Source of the DNA: Streptomyces sp. AW19M42
GTDB lineage: Bacteria; Actinomycetota; Actinomycetes; Streptomycetales; Streptomycetaceae
Length of the DNA stretch: 38,547 nt
Direction of reading: 5' to 3'
Assembly: GCA_000470535.1 (NCBI GenBank)
Contig: CBRG010000152.1
Span: forward strand, 1-38,547
Shown here: piece after piece, positions 24,277-32,433 of the stretch
How positions within the stretch are numbered: the stretch's first letter is position 1
How the letters are laid out: each line of letters opens with the position of its first letter
The notes under the pieces: model-generated
The model's input: the letters and a program-made list of their open reading frames with translations, nothing else
Databases searched by the model: none
Told to the model about the DNA's origin: nothing
Made by a program: the position numbers and the translations under genes

Positions 24277-25610
24277 CGGCTGTCCTCCTCGGTGGTGCGG
24301 CGGGCCTGCCATACGGGGCCCTCCGGATAACGGTGTGCGGCGATCGACTCGGGAAGCATCCGCGCGGAGAAGCCCGGGGAGGCCGGGGCCCGGTAGCGGC
24401 CCGACTCGATCAGGGCGGGATCCGCGAAGTGTTCGTGCAGATGGTCGACGTATTCGATCACCCGGTCCTCCCACGTCCCGGAGACCGCCACATAGTCGAA
24501 CATCGAGAGGTGCTGCACCAGCTCGCACAGGCCGACGCCGCCCGCGTGCGGGCAGACCGGCACGCCGTACTTGGCGGCGAGCAGCAGGATCGCCAGGTTC
24601 TCGTTGACACCCGCGACCCGTGCGGCGTCGATCTGGACGAAGTCGACCGCGCCGGCCTGGAGCAGCTGCTTGAACACGACCCGGTTGGCGACGTGTTCGC
24701 CGGTGGCGACCTTGACCGGCTGCCCGGCGCGCACGGCGGCGTGGCCGAGGATGTCGTCGGGGCTGGTCGGCTCCTCGATCCAGTGCGGGTCGTACGGTGC
24801 GAGCGCGGTCATCCACTCCACGGCGTCGGCGACGTCCCAGCGCTGGTTCGCGTCGACCGCGATCCGCACGTCGGCGCCGACGGCCTGACGGGCGAGGCCG
24901 AGCCTGCGGACGTCGTCGGCGAGATCGCCGCCGACCTTCAGCTTGATCTGGGTGAAGCCGTCCGCGACGGCCTCCTTCGCCAGTCCGACCAGCTTGTCGT
25001 CGGAGTAGCCGAGCCAGCCGGGCGAGGTGGTGTAGGCGGGGTACCCCTCGGCGCGCAGCCGCTCGGCCCGCTCGGCCCGGCCCGGTTCCGCGGTGCGCAG
25101 GATCGCGAGCGCCTCCTCGGGGGTGAGGGCGTCGCTGAGGTAGCGGAAGTCGACGAGGGAGACGAGCTCCTCCGGCGTCATCTCGGCCAGGAACTGCCAG
25201 ACGGGTCTGTCCGCCCGCTTCGCCGCCAGGTCCCAGGCCGCGTTGACGACCGCGCCGGCCGCCATGTGCATCACGCCCTTCTCGGGCCCCAGCCAGCGCA
25301 GTTGGGAATCGTGGGTGAGGTCCCGGTACAGCGCGCCCAGGTCGGCCGCGGTGCGGGGCACGGGACGGCCCACGACGTAGGGCCGCAGCGCCTGGATGGC
25401 GGCCGCCATCACCTCGTTGCCGCGCCCGATGGTGAAACAGAAGCCATGTCCCTCGATACCGCCACCGTCATTGTCCGCGGCGTCGGTACGCAGTACGACA
25501 TAGGCAGCCGAGTAGTCGGGATCGGGGTTCATGGCGTCCGAGCCGTCCAGTTGCTCCGAGGTCGGAAAACGGATGTCGTGAACCTCGAAGTCCGTGACGG
25601 TCTGACTCAT
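24273..25610 (-). CDS. L-fuconate dehydratase-like enolase-superfamily enzyme
   Basis: Dehydrates L-fuconate to 2-keto-3-deoxy-L-fuconate in the non-phosphorylative L-fucose pathway. The 445-residue length fits this family. Catalytic KxK lysines are K223 and K225 in QIKLKVG. Metal ligands are D253 (VDANQRWD), E279 (IEEPTSPDD) and E305 (ATGEH), and the acid/base histidine is H355 ([16 protein letters not shown]). The phrases [30 protein letters not shown] and [22 protein letters not shown] recall Xanthomonas FucD and human ENOSF1 closely, rather than rhamnonate or galactonate dehydratases. ATG 25610 is the first plausible start; the 100 codons upstream cover the promoter. It is first gene of the operon. 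Activity on L-galactonate or D-arabinonate is possible as in the family. Confidence 0.93.
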   Translation of the reverse strand: MSQTVTDFEVHDIRFPTSEQLDGSDAMNPDPDYSAAYVVLRTDAADNDGGGIEGHGFCFTIGRGNEVMAAAIQALRPYVVGRPVPRTAADLGALYRDLTHDSQLRWLGPEKGVMHMAAGAVVNAAWDLAAKRADRPVWQFLAEMTPEELVSLVDFRYLSDALTPEEALAILRTAEPGRAERAERLRAEGYPAYTTSPGWLGYSDDKLVGLAKEAVADGFTQIKLKVGGDLADDVRRLGLARQAVGADVRIAVDANQRWDVADAVEWMTALAPYDPHWIEEPTSPDDILGHAAVRAGQPVKVATGEHVANRVVFKQLLQAGAVDFVQIDAARVAGVNENLAILLLAAKYGVPVCPHAGGVGLCELVQHLSMFDYVAVSGTWEDRVIEYVDHLHEHFADPALIESGRYRAPASPGFSARMLPESIAAHRYPEGPVWQARRTTEEDSR

Positions 25611-25630
25611 GTGCGCCCCCAGGGGAAATA

Positions 25631-25663
25631 ACATCGGACCTCTGCTCTGGTCATCCGATGTAT
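25631..25663 (-). promoter_or_regulatory. Candidate GntR operator and promoter of the dehydratase operon
   Basis: On the minus strand ATACATCGGATG (plus coordinates 25652-25663) is identical to the site before the GntR gene. A facing copy ACATCGGA at 25631-25638 pairs with TCCGATGT at 25654-25661 as an eight-base inverted repeat 15 bases apart. The dehydratase start is 21 bases beyond, so both sites flank the expected transcription start. A TGGACG ... TATACA pair with 18-base spacing could be the promoter, overlapping the site. Confidence 0.6.
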
Positions 25664-25866
25664 AGCGCCCCGAAGGGCCCAACGTCCAGGGTTGAGTCGA
25701 AATTGCCCCCGCACAGCTCGGATGTATGGCGGGCTTGATGCCCTGGTTCGGCCGGTGATGCACCCCCCTGGCCCGGGTTCGCCCGGCCGTGCGCGGAGGC
25801 TGCGGAGAGAGTGGCCGGACGCCGTAAGGTTGTTCCGTACGCAAGGGAACTTGGAAGGAGGCCTGG

Positions 25867-26955
25867 GTGATCGAGCTCGACGGGGTTCCCGAGCTGATCG
25901 ACCCGGTCATGGTGGCCGCGTTCGAGGGGTGGAACGACGCAGGTGATGCCGCTTCGACAGCGGTCGCGCACCTGGACCGGGAGTGGAAGGGCGAGGTGTT
26001 CGCGGCGCTGGACGCCGAGGACTACTACGACTTCCAGGTCAACCGGCCGACCGTTTTCCTGGAGGGCGGGGCGCGCAAGATCACCTGGCCGACGACCCGG
26101 CTCTCCGTGGTCCGCATCGGTGGGGACAAGCCCCGCGATCTCGTCCTGGTCCGGGGCATCGAGCCATCGATGCGCTGGCGCTCGTTCTGCAACGAGATCC
26201 TGGGCTTCGCCCATGAACTGGGCGTCGAGATGGTGGTGGTGCTCGGTGCGCTGCTCGGCGACACCCCGCACACCCGTCCGGTACCGGTCAGCGGTGTGAC
26301 GTCCGATCCGGACCTGGCGCGGACCATGGATCTGGAGGAGACCAGGTACGAGGGACCGACCGGCATCGTCGGCATCCTCCAGGAAGCCTGCACCCACGCG
26401 GGTGTGCCCGCGGTGAGCCTGTGGGCGGCGGTGCCGCACTACGTGTCGCAGCCGCCCAACCCGAAGGCCACCCTGGCGCTGCTGAACCGGCTGGAGGACC
26501 TGATCGGGCTGCGCATCCCGCTGGGCGAACTGGCGGAGGACGCACGCGCCTGGCAGCTCGGGGTGGACCAACTGGCCGCGGAGGACAGTGAGGTCGCGGA
26601 GTACGTGCAGACGCTGGAGGAGGCCCGCGACACCGCGGAGCTTCCCGAGGCGAGCGGTGAGGCCATCGCCCGGGAGTTCGAGCGCTACCTGCGGCGCCGG
26701 GACCCCGGTCCGGGCGCCGGACCGGGTGGACACGCGACGGAGAGCGGCGACGGCTCGTACCTGCGCGACACGTCGAGCGGCCGGACCAGGCCGCCGAAGC
26801 CGACCCGGCCGGATACCGGTCCGGGGCCGGTGAGCGGGACCGGCAGCGGTCCGGCGCACGGCACGGGGCCGGGTCCGAAACCGGGCGAGGCGTCGAAGGA
26901 CACCCCGAAGGACGCTCCGGGGGACGACGCGCCGGACGATTCGTCGGAGGACTGA
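25867..26955 (+). CDS. PAC2-family protein
   Basis: A 362-residue protein of the PAC2 (proteasome assembly chaperone 2-like) superfamily, equivalent to Rv2125 of M. tuberculosis. The globular core (1-275) starts with the family phrase [21 protein letters not shown] and contains [13 protein letters not shown] and [19 protein letters not shown]. The last 85 residues are Gly/Pro/Asp-rich and probably disordered, ending in an acidic stretch. In bacteria the role is not settled; the resemblance to archaeal and eukaryotic assembly chaperones, with the proteasomal ATPase 24 kb away, is suggestive only. GTG 25867 has AAGGAGG five bases upstream. It is divergent from the dehydratase operon and convergent with the GH31 gene. 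Confidence 0.92.
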   Translation: MIELDGVPELIDPVMVAAFEGWNDAGDAASTAVAHLDREWKGEVFAALDAEDYYDFQVNRPTVFLEGGARKITWPTTRLSVVRIGGDKPRDLVLVRGIEPSMRWRSFCNEILGFAHELGVEMVVVLGALLGDTPHTRPVPVSGVTSDPDLARTMDLEETRYEGPTGIVGILQEACTHAGVPAVSLWAAVPHYVSQPPNPKATLALLNRLEDLIGLRIPLGELAEDARAWQLGVDQLAAEDSEVAEYVQTLEEARDTAELPEASGEAIAREFERYLRRRDPGPGAGPGGHATESGDGSYLRDTSSGRTRPPKPTRPDTGPGPVSGTGSGPAHGTGPGPKPGEASKDTPKDAPGDDAPDDSSED

Positions 26956-26963
26956 TCCGGACG

Positions 26964-27003
26964 GCAGGGAGCCGGGCGGGTGGACACCCGCCCGGCTCCC
27001 TGC
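26964..27003. terminator. Bidirectional terminator between PAC2 and GH31 genes
   Basis: Nineteen-base perfect arms at 26964-26982 and 26985-27003 with only two unpaired central bases (in practice a four- to six-base loop after fraying). Sited between convergent stops. Confidence 0.85.
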
Positions 27004-27030
27004 TTTCGCCGCTGACGCTGCCACTGACAC

Positions 27031-30000
27031 TCAGGAGCAGGTGAAGCGCGCGGCACCCCAGTCGGCGTGGTCGCCGGTCTTGGACGCGTTGGTGTCCGTG
27101 ACCTTCAGACGCACATGGCGCGCGCCGTCCAGCGGCACGTCGACCGGTACGGCCGCCGACGCCCCGGTCACCTTCGGCGAGGTCCAGAGCACCCTGCCGT
27201 CGGCCTCGACGGAGAACGCCACCTCGCCGTATCCGTCGATCTCGTCGTCGATCCCGGCGTCCGCGGTGAACTTCGAGCACTGTCCGCCGGTGTAGAACTC
27301 GATGTCGGAGTCGGCGTGGGTGCCGATCCCCTTCTCGTAGGTCTTCCCGGCCAGCGTGAGCGGGCCGCCGTCGGCCGCACCCGACTCGCCGTTGCTGCGG
27401 TCGCGTTCCGCCGGGCCGTAGCCGTTGACCGAACCCAGCCACTCCAGATCGCTCGCCCACGCCTCGCCGGTGGGCGGCGGCGGCATCACCGCGGCGGCGA
27501 TCCGCTGGACCGCCGTACGGGATTCGCCCGCCGAGCGGTAGCGGGCGAGCGCGGTGATCCGCGCCTCGCCCACGGTCGCGTCCTTCGCCGGGGTCACCGA
27601 CACCTCGACCCGCCGGGTGGTGCCCGCCGGAATCCGGCGCACAGCGGACGCCGGGGTGGCCTTCCAGCCCTGGGGGACGTCCAGCGAGACGGTGGCGTCC
27701 GTGACGTCGCTCCGGCCCGCGGTGACATCGACGGCGACGGTGGCCGGCGAGCCCGCACCGATCTCCTGGCCCTGCGGCGCGGAGACCGTGGCCGTGGCTG
27801 CCGCGTTCCGTCCGCCGACCGCGCTGCTGTTCTCCAGCTTCACGGAGAACCTCTTGCCCGTGGACAGCGGGGCGGTCTTGATCTTCACCACGCCGCCGCG
27901 GTCGTCGCGGTCGTACCACCAGCCCTGCTTCGCCCTGTCGTACGCGGCGGCCGAGCCGAGCCGGGGCAGCTTGCCGGTGAGCTTCACCGCGCTCGGCTCC
28001 GAGCCGGTGTGCACACTGAACTCGTACGGGCGCCTGCTCTGCTTGCCCGCGAACTTCCCCTTGCTCGCACCGATGTCCACGGTGACGTCACCCGCGCCCT
28101 TTGCCGGCGCACGGACGTCGGCGGTCTGGGTGGCGTACGCGCCGTCGCGGTGCTCACGGGTCACGCCGTCGTCCTCGTACAGGGTGAACGAGGACGTGCC
28201 CTGCGGGTAGATGTCCCAGGCGAGCGGGGAGCCGGCGGTGCGGTCCTTGTACGAGCGGATGCCCGGCCACATCGGCACACTGGCGCCGCCCCTGACGAAC
28301 AGCGGCAGGGTGTCGAGCGGGGCGCTGTAGTCGTCGACGGTGACCGGGCCCTGGTAGGTCCGCCCGGTCCAGTAGTCGGTCCAGGTGCCCTTCGGCAGGT
28401 AGATGCCGTCGCGCTCGGTGCTGTCCTGGTAGACCGGGGCAACGAGGAAGTCCTCGCCGGACATGAACTCGTACTTCGCCGCGTCCGTCGCGGCCTTCGG
28501 GTCGTCCGGGTACTCCAGCACGAGCGGGCGCACCATGCCGACGCCGGTCTTCGTCGCCTCGTGCGCGTAGGAGTACTGGTAGGGCAGCAGCGACTCCTTG
28601 AGCTTCAGGTAGTCGCGGTTGACGGAGGTGTACGGCTCCCCGTAGCGGAAGGGCTGCTTGTCGCTGGCCGCCCAGCCGTCCATGGTCATCGTGGTCCCGA
28701 GGAACATCTTCCACTGGAGGTCACGGGTGTACGTCTTGGCGCTGCCGCCGAAGATGCCGTCGACGTCGCCCGTGGTGTAGGCCAGGCCGGACATCGTGGC
28801 GCCCGCGTAGGTCGGGATCTGCCAGCGGATGTAGTCCCAGGTGCCGTACTGGTCGCCGGACCACTGGACCCCGCAGCGCTGGGCGCCCGACCAGCTCTCG
28901 GGGGCGTAGGTGAAGCCGCGGGCGTCGCTGTTGTCCTCGATGCCCTGGTAGGCGTCCTTGCAGCCGTCGAGGGCGAACTTGTAGCCGTCACCGACCCAGG
29001 CCACGTCCAGCTTGGCGACGCGCTGGCCCGCCTTGACCTGGTCGCCGAGCGTGTCGATGCCGTCCTCGGTCCACAGGCCGAGCTCCATGTCGCGGTCCTG
29101 GAGGCCCTTGGCGGTCTCCGCGAGGTCCTCGTAGCCGCAGCCGTAGCCGTCGTTGACGAGCATCCAGCCGTTCGGCATGTCGTTCTCGACGTAGCCGTCG
29201 GCGACCTTCAGCGAGTCCTTGGTGCGGCGCTCGCCGCGGTTGGCGTTGTGCAGGTAGCAGTCGGAGTCGCCGATCTCCATGCCGTACACCGGCGGCAGGA
29301 ACGGCTTGCCGGTGAGCTTGGTGTACTGGCCTATGACGTCCTTGGCGTCGCCCGCGAAGTAGTAGGCGTCGAAGCGCTGTTCGTCGGCGCTGGTGGTCAC
29401 CGGGTCGGTGAAGGCGTAGGTGTTGGGCGCGAAGGTGTTGCGGAACACGCCGTAGCCGGCCGAGGAGAGGTAGAAGGGCACCGAGTTCGGGTGGCCGCCG
29501 TCGTCCCAGTTGTAGTCGACGCCGACCTCGACGGTCTTGTCCCGGTGCGAGGTGTTGCCGCGGCCGTTCTGCATACCGGCGCCGTAGAACTGCTCGTCGC
29601 CGCCGCGCGTGAGGGTCTGGGTGGTCCTCTCACCGTCCCAGCTCAGCCCCTTCGCCTCCGACCACACCTGGGTGCCGTCGGCCCGGTACAGGGCGAATCG
29701 CAGGGGCGACTTGTAGGCACGCAGCGTGACATCGCCGGTGGAGAGGTCGTAACGGTCGCTCCGCTCCTTCCAGTGGGTGCGGGGCGGGGACCCCTGGGGC
29801 AGCACGATGGCGTCGCCCGCCGGGTCGGTGAACGTGCCGTCCGGGGCGAGTTCGATCCGGAAGGTCTCGTCGGACACGAAGCTGACGCGGGCCTCCGCGG
29901 TGCCCGCGCGCAGGTGGTAGACGGATCCGTCGGGCGAGAAGCCGGTGAGATCACCGACCGTCGACCCGGTGGGGGCGGCCGAGTCCGCCTGGGCACCGCC

Positions 30001-30075
30001 CGGTCCAGAGACGACGGCGAACAGTCCCAGCAGCGCTGCAACTACTGCCGCTCTGATGCGTGTTGATGATTGCAT
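27031..30075 (-). CDS. Secreted GH31 glycosidase with NPCBM domain
   Basis: A 1,014-residue exported glycoside hydrolase. The signal peptide has cleavage near AQA-DS (30/31). A GH31 beta-sandwich (about 40-255) precedes the catalytic barrel (about 256-590). The presumed nucleophile is D357 in KLDVAWVG and the acid/base is D408 in WSGDQYGTWDY. KxDVAWVG and GDQ, about 51 residues apart, match the alpha-N-acetylgalactosaminidase branch of GH31 (GH31_18, Enterococcus type) better than alpha-glucosidases or xylosidases. Then come beta domains, a NEW3-like domain (about 750-855) and a C-terminal NPCBM carbohydrate-binding domain (about 865-1014). ATG 30073-30075 has no ribosome site; a palindrome sits there instead. 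Likely substrate alpha-GalNAc or alpha-Gal glycans, by inference. Confidence 0.9.
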   Translation of the reverse strand: MQSSTRIRAAVVAALLGLFAVVSGPGGAQADSAAPTGSTVGDLTGFSPDGSVYHLRAGTAEARVSFVSDETFRIELAPDGTFTDPAGDAIVLPQGSPPRTHWKERSDRYDLSTGDVTLRAYKSPLRFALYRADGTQVWSEAKGLSWDGERTTQTLTRGGDEQFYGAGMQNGRGNTSHRDKTVEVGVDYNWDDGGHPNSVPFYLSSAGYGVFRNTFAPNTYAFTDPVTTSADEQRFDAYYFAGDAKDVIGQYTKLTGKPFLPPVYGMEIGDSDCYLHNANRGERRTKDSLKVADGYVENDMPNGWMLVNDGYGCGYEDLAETAKGLQDRDMELGLWTEDGIDTLGDQVKAGQRVAKLDVAWVGDGYKFALDGCKDAYQGIEDNSDARGFTYAPESWSGAQRCGVQWSGDQYGTWDYIRWQIPTYAGATMSGLAYTTGDVDGIFGGSAKTYTRDLQWKMFLGTTMTMDGWAASDKQPFRYGEPYTSVNRDYLKLKESLLPYQYSYAHEATKTGVGMVRPLVLEYPDDPKAATDAAKYEFMSGEDFLVAPVYQDSTERDGIYLPKGTWTDYWTGRTYQGPVTVDDYSAPLDTLPLFVRGGASVPMWPGIRSYKDRTAGSPLAWDIYPQGTSSFTLYEDDGVTREHRDGAYATQTADVRAPAKGAGDVTVDIGASKGKFAGKQSRRPYEFSVHTGSEPSAVKLTGKLPRLGSAAAYDRAKQGWWYDRDDRGGVVKIKTAPLSTGKRFSVKLENSSAVGGRNAAATATVSAPQGQEIGAGSPATVAVDVTAGRSDVTDATVSLDVPQGWKATPASAVRRIPAGTTRRVEVSVTPAKDATVGEARITALARYRSAGESRTAVQRIAAAVMPPPPTGEAWASDLEWLGSVNGYGPAERDRSNGESGAADGGPLTLAGKTYEKGIGTHADSDIEFYTGGQCSKFTADAGIDDEIDGYGEVAFSVEADGRVLWTSPKVTGASAAVPVDVPLDGARHVRLKVTDTNASKTGDHADWGAARFTCS

Positions 30076-30078
30076 AGA

Positions 30079-30091
30079 GCGCTTTTAGCGC
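30079..30091 (-). promoter_or_regulatory. Palindrome at the GH31 start
   Basis: GCGCT-TTT-AGCGC is a perfect five-base inverted repeat three bases before the GH31 ATG, where a ribosome site would be. On the minus strand TGGTCA and TAAAAG 17 bases apart could be a promoter whose -10 lies in the palindrome, implying a very short or absent leader and direct repression by a bound protein. Tentative. Confidence 0.4.
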
Positions 30092-30123
30092 AGCAGTGAG
30101 CATTTGACCATGGACAAAACGGA

Positions 30124-30160
30124 ACCGGCCCCGAACTTCATCAAGAAGTTCGGAGCCGGT
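30124..30160 (-). terminator. Hairpin terminator of mshC
   Basis: Sixteen-base arms at 30124-30139 and 30145-30160 with one mismatch and loop ATCAA. It is 25 bases past the mshC stop and upstream of the GH31 promoter. Confidence 0.75.
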
Positions 30161-30184
30161 GAACGGACGTAACGCGGCGGGCAG

Positions 30185-31414
30185 TTACAGCGCGACACCG
30201 AGCAGCGCGTCGACGGTGCGCGAGACGACTCCCGGCGCCCCCTCGTCCGGGCCGCCCCCGGCGCTCTGCAACTCGGCCCAGCGGTCCACGGCGGCCAGGG
30301 CCGTCGGGGTGTCCAGATCGTCCGCGAGCGCCTCGCGGACCTCCTCGACCAGCGCGTCGGCGGCGAGCCCGTCGGGCCGCGAGACGGCGGCGCGCCAGCG
30401 GGCGAGCCGGTCCACCGCGTCCGCGAGGACCTGGTCCGTCCACTCCCAGTCGGAGCGGTAGTGGTGCGAGAGCAGGGCGAGCCGGATCGCCGCCGGGTCC
30501 ACGCCGTCGCGCCGCAGCGCCGAGACGAAGACCAGGTTCCCCTTGGACTTGGACATCTTCTCGCCGTCCAGGCCGACCATTCCAGCGTGCACGTACGCCT
30601 GGGCGAACGGGTGCTCGCCGGTCAGCACCTGGGCGTGCGAGGCGCCCATCTCGTGGTGCGGGAAGGCGAGGTCGGAGCCGCCTCCCTGGACGTCGAAGCC
30701 CATGCCGAGGTGGTCCAGGGCGATGGCGACGCACTCGATGTGCCAGCCGGGCCGGCCGGCGCCGAGCGAGGCGCCGTCCCAGCTCGGCTCGCCCCCACGG
30801 GCGGCCATCCAGAGCATCGGGTCGAGGGGGTTCTTCTTGCCCGGACGCTCCGGGTCCCCGCCGCGCTCCGCGGAGAGCAGCCGCATCGCCTCCGCGTCCA
30901 GGTTGGAGACCTGGCCGAAGTGCGGGTCGGTGTCGACGGAGAAGTACACATCGCCGTCGAGGTCGTAGGCGGCGCCCGCGTCCCGGAGACGTTCGACGAG
31001 CGGCACGATGCCGGGTATCGCCTCGACGGCTCCGATGTAGTGCTGCGGCGGGAGCATGCGCAGTGCGGTCATGTCCTCACGGAACAGGGCCGTCTCGCGC
31101 TCGGCGAGCTCGGTCCAGTCCTCACCGTCGCGCACGGCACGCTCCAGCAGCGGGTCGTCCACGTCCGTCACGTTCTGGACATAGTGAACCTGCCGCTTGG
31201 TGTCGAGCCACACGCGCTGGACGAGGTCGAACGCGTTGTAGGTCGCCGCATGACCCATGTGGGTCGCGTCGTACGGCGTGATGCCGCAGACATAGATGCG
31301 GGCGACGGGACCGGGGTCAAGGGTGATCCGTCCGCCGGTCGCGGTGTCGTGGATCCGAAGGTCGCGGCCCTTGCCAGGAAGGGCGGGGACCTCAGAAGCG
31401 GGCCAGGCATGCAT
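30185..31414 (-). CDS. mshC: Mycothiol cysteine ligase MshC
   Basis: Joins cysteine to glucosaminyl-inositol (GlcN-Ins) with ATP in mycothiol synthesis; derived from cysteinyl-tRNA synthetase. The 409-residue protein is shorter than CysS because the tRNA-binding domain is missing. It has zinc/cysteine-site C43 ([20 protein letters not shown]-like), C228 in [13 protein letters not shown], and KMSKS at 286-290. ATG 31414 starts at MHAWP, as typical for the family. It follows the SCO1664-family gene on the same strand with 179 bases between. Mycothiol is the actinobacterial redox buffer, so this gene also fixes the taxonomic class. Confidence 0.96.
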   Translation of the reverse strand: MHAWPASEVPALPGKGRDLRIHDTATGGRITLDPGPVARIYVCGITPYDATHMGHAATYNAFDLVQRVWLDTKRQVHYVQNVTDVDDPLLERAVRDGEDWTELAERETALFREDMTALRMLPPQHYIGAVEAIPGIVPLVERLRDAGAAYDLDGDVYFSVDTDPHFGQVSNLDAEAMRLLSAERGGDPERPGKKNPLDPMLWMAARGGEPSWDGASLGAGRPGWHIECVAIALDHLGMGFDVQGGGSDLAFPHHEMGASHAQVLTGEHPFAQAYVHAGMVGLDGEKMSKSKGNLVFVSALRRDGVDPAAIRLALLSHHYRSDWEWTDQVLADAVDRLARWRAAVSRPDGLAADALVEEVREALADDLDTPTALAAVDRWAELQSAGGGPDEGAPGVVSRTVDALLGVAL

Positions 31415-31536
31415 GCGACGAGCGTAACCGGACGCGGCTTCCGGATACGAACCGGAGGGGGGATCCTGTCCGAAGAGGCCCTCTTGCGCGCGGCCCCGGA
31501 GAGTGCCTCACGCCCCCGGACGCGGACACCCGACCC

Positions 31537-31552
31537 GCACCCGGGCGGGTGC
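31537..31552 (-). terminator. Weak hairpin after the kinase-like gene
   Basis: Six-base arms GCACCC / GGGTGC around GGGC, 42 bases beyond the kinase-like gene stop. It is GC-rich but short; it may be only a partial terminator before mshC. Confidence 0.3.
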
Positions 31553-31593
31553 CGGCCAGGACGCCGGAGCGGGGGCCGCCCGCCGGGCCCCGC

Positions 31594-32433
31594 CTACACC
31601 GGCGGCCACGGAATGGCCGGCCAGCCCCCGCTCGGCTCCCGGTGGAGCCCGGTGGACCGCAGCCCCGTCACCCGGGCCCGCAGCGCCTCGATCTCTGCCG
31701 CGGTGATCAGTTCCTCCAGCCGGGTGATCAGGGCCGCCCCCGGCTCCAGCTCGTCGGCCAGCCGGTCCAGCACCTCGACCGCCTCAGCGGGCAACGGCTC
31801 GCCCGCCCAGCCCCAGAGCAGGGTGCGCAGCTTGTCCTCGGCGTTGAAGGTCACGCCGTGGTCGATGCCGTACAGCCGGCCGTCGGGCGCGGGCAGCAGG
31901 TGCCCGCCCTTGCGGTCGCCGTTGTTGATCACGGCGTCGAGGACCGCGAGCCGCCGCAGCCGGGGATCGTCCGCGTGCACCAGCAGGGCCGTTTTACCCT
32001 CCCCCACCTCCGCGAGGGCCACGGCCTTCCAGCCCTCGCCAGGCTCCTCGTCCTCGACGAGCGCGAGCAGCCCCGGATCGTCCTCGCCCTGTGGCGCCGC
32101 CTCGATCCACAGCTGGCACATGCCCTGGCCGTACGGACCGTCCCGCAGCACGGTCGGCGGCACCAGGCCCCACCCCGTCGCCTCGGAGACCTCGTAGGCG
32201 GCCACCTCGCGCTGGGCGAGCGTGCCGTCGGGGAAGTCCCACAGCGGCTGCTCACCGGCGACCGGCTTGTAGACGCAGTGCGCCTCGTCGCCGTCGTACG
32301 CGACCGAGCAGTACAGCACCGCGTTGGATGCTCCGCGGACCTGTCCGAGGACGGTGAGCTCGCCCTTTCCGAGCAGGGTCATCCGCCCGGCGTCGGTCAG
32401 GCCCCGCGGCGGTATCCGTTCTGGCGCGGGCAT
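31594..32433 (-). CDS. SCO1664-family protein, atypical kinase-like
   Basis: A 279-residue conserved actinobacterial protein of the SCO1664 family, function unknown. Sequence features resemble the PI3/4-kinase or HipA fold: K56 in VYKPVAGE as ATP lysine, E76 in QREVAAYEV, a catalytic loop NNGDRKGGH (D173) and a metal-binding GIDHG (D191) in DFG position. All key acidic residues are present, so an active kinase is plausible. ATG 32433 has AAGGA close upstream and overlaps the end of the DUF3090 gene by 37 bases, so they are co-translated; the longer frame from 32475 has no ribosome site. It is in a cluster with DUF3090, a histidine phosphatase and mshC. Confidence 0.88.
   Translation of the reverse strand: MPAPERIPPRGLTDAGRMTLLGKGELTVLGQVRGASNAVLYCSVAYDGDEAHCVYKPVAGEQPLWDFPDGTLAQREVAAYEVSEATGWGLVPPTVLRDGPYGQGMCQLWIEAAPQGEDDPGLLALVEDEEPGEGWKAVALAEVGEGKTALLVHADDPRLRRLAVLDAVINNGDRKGGHLLPAPDGRLYGIDHGVTFNAEDKLRTLLWGWAGEPLPAEAVEVLDRLADELEPGAALITRLEELITAAEIEALRARVTGLRSTGLHREPSGGWPAIPWPPV

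Noticed and set aside
24273..25610. Assignment of the enolase as L-rhamnonate, galactonate or mandelate enzyme
   Set aside because: The [23 protein letters not shown] and [15 protein letters not shown] segments fit the fuconate dehydratase/ENOSF1 group better; side activity is still possible.
27067..30066. A 999-codon plus-strand open frame opposite the GH31 gene
   Set aside because: Val/Gly/Arg/His-rich shadow translation; the minus strand carries signal peptide, catalytic motifs and NPCBM domain.
27031..30075. GH31 gene as an alpha-L-fucosidase feeding the fucose-type operon
   Set aside because: Known alpha-L-fucosidases are in GH29, GH95, GH141 and GH151; the motifs here are clearly GH31.
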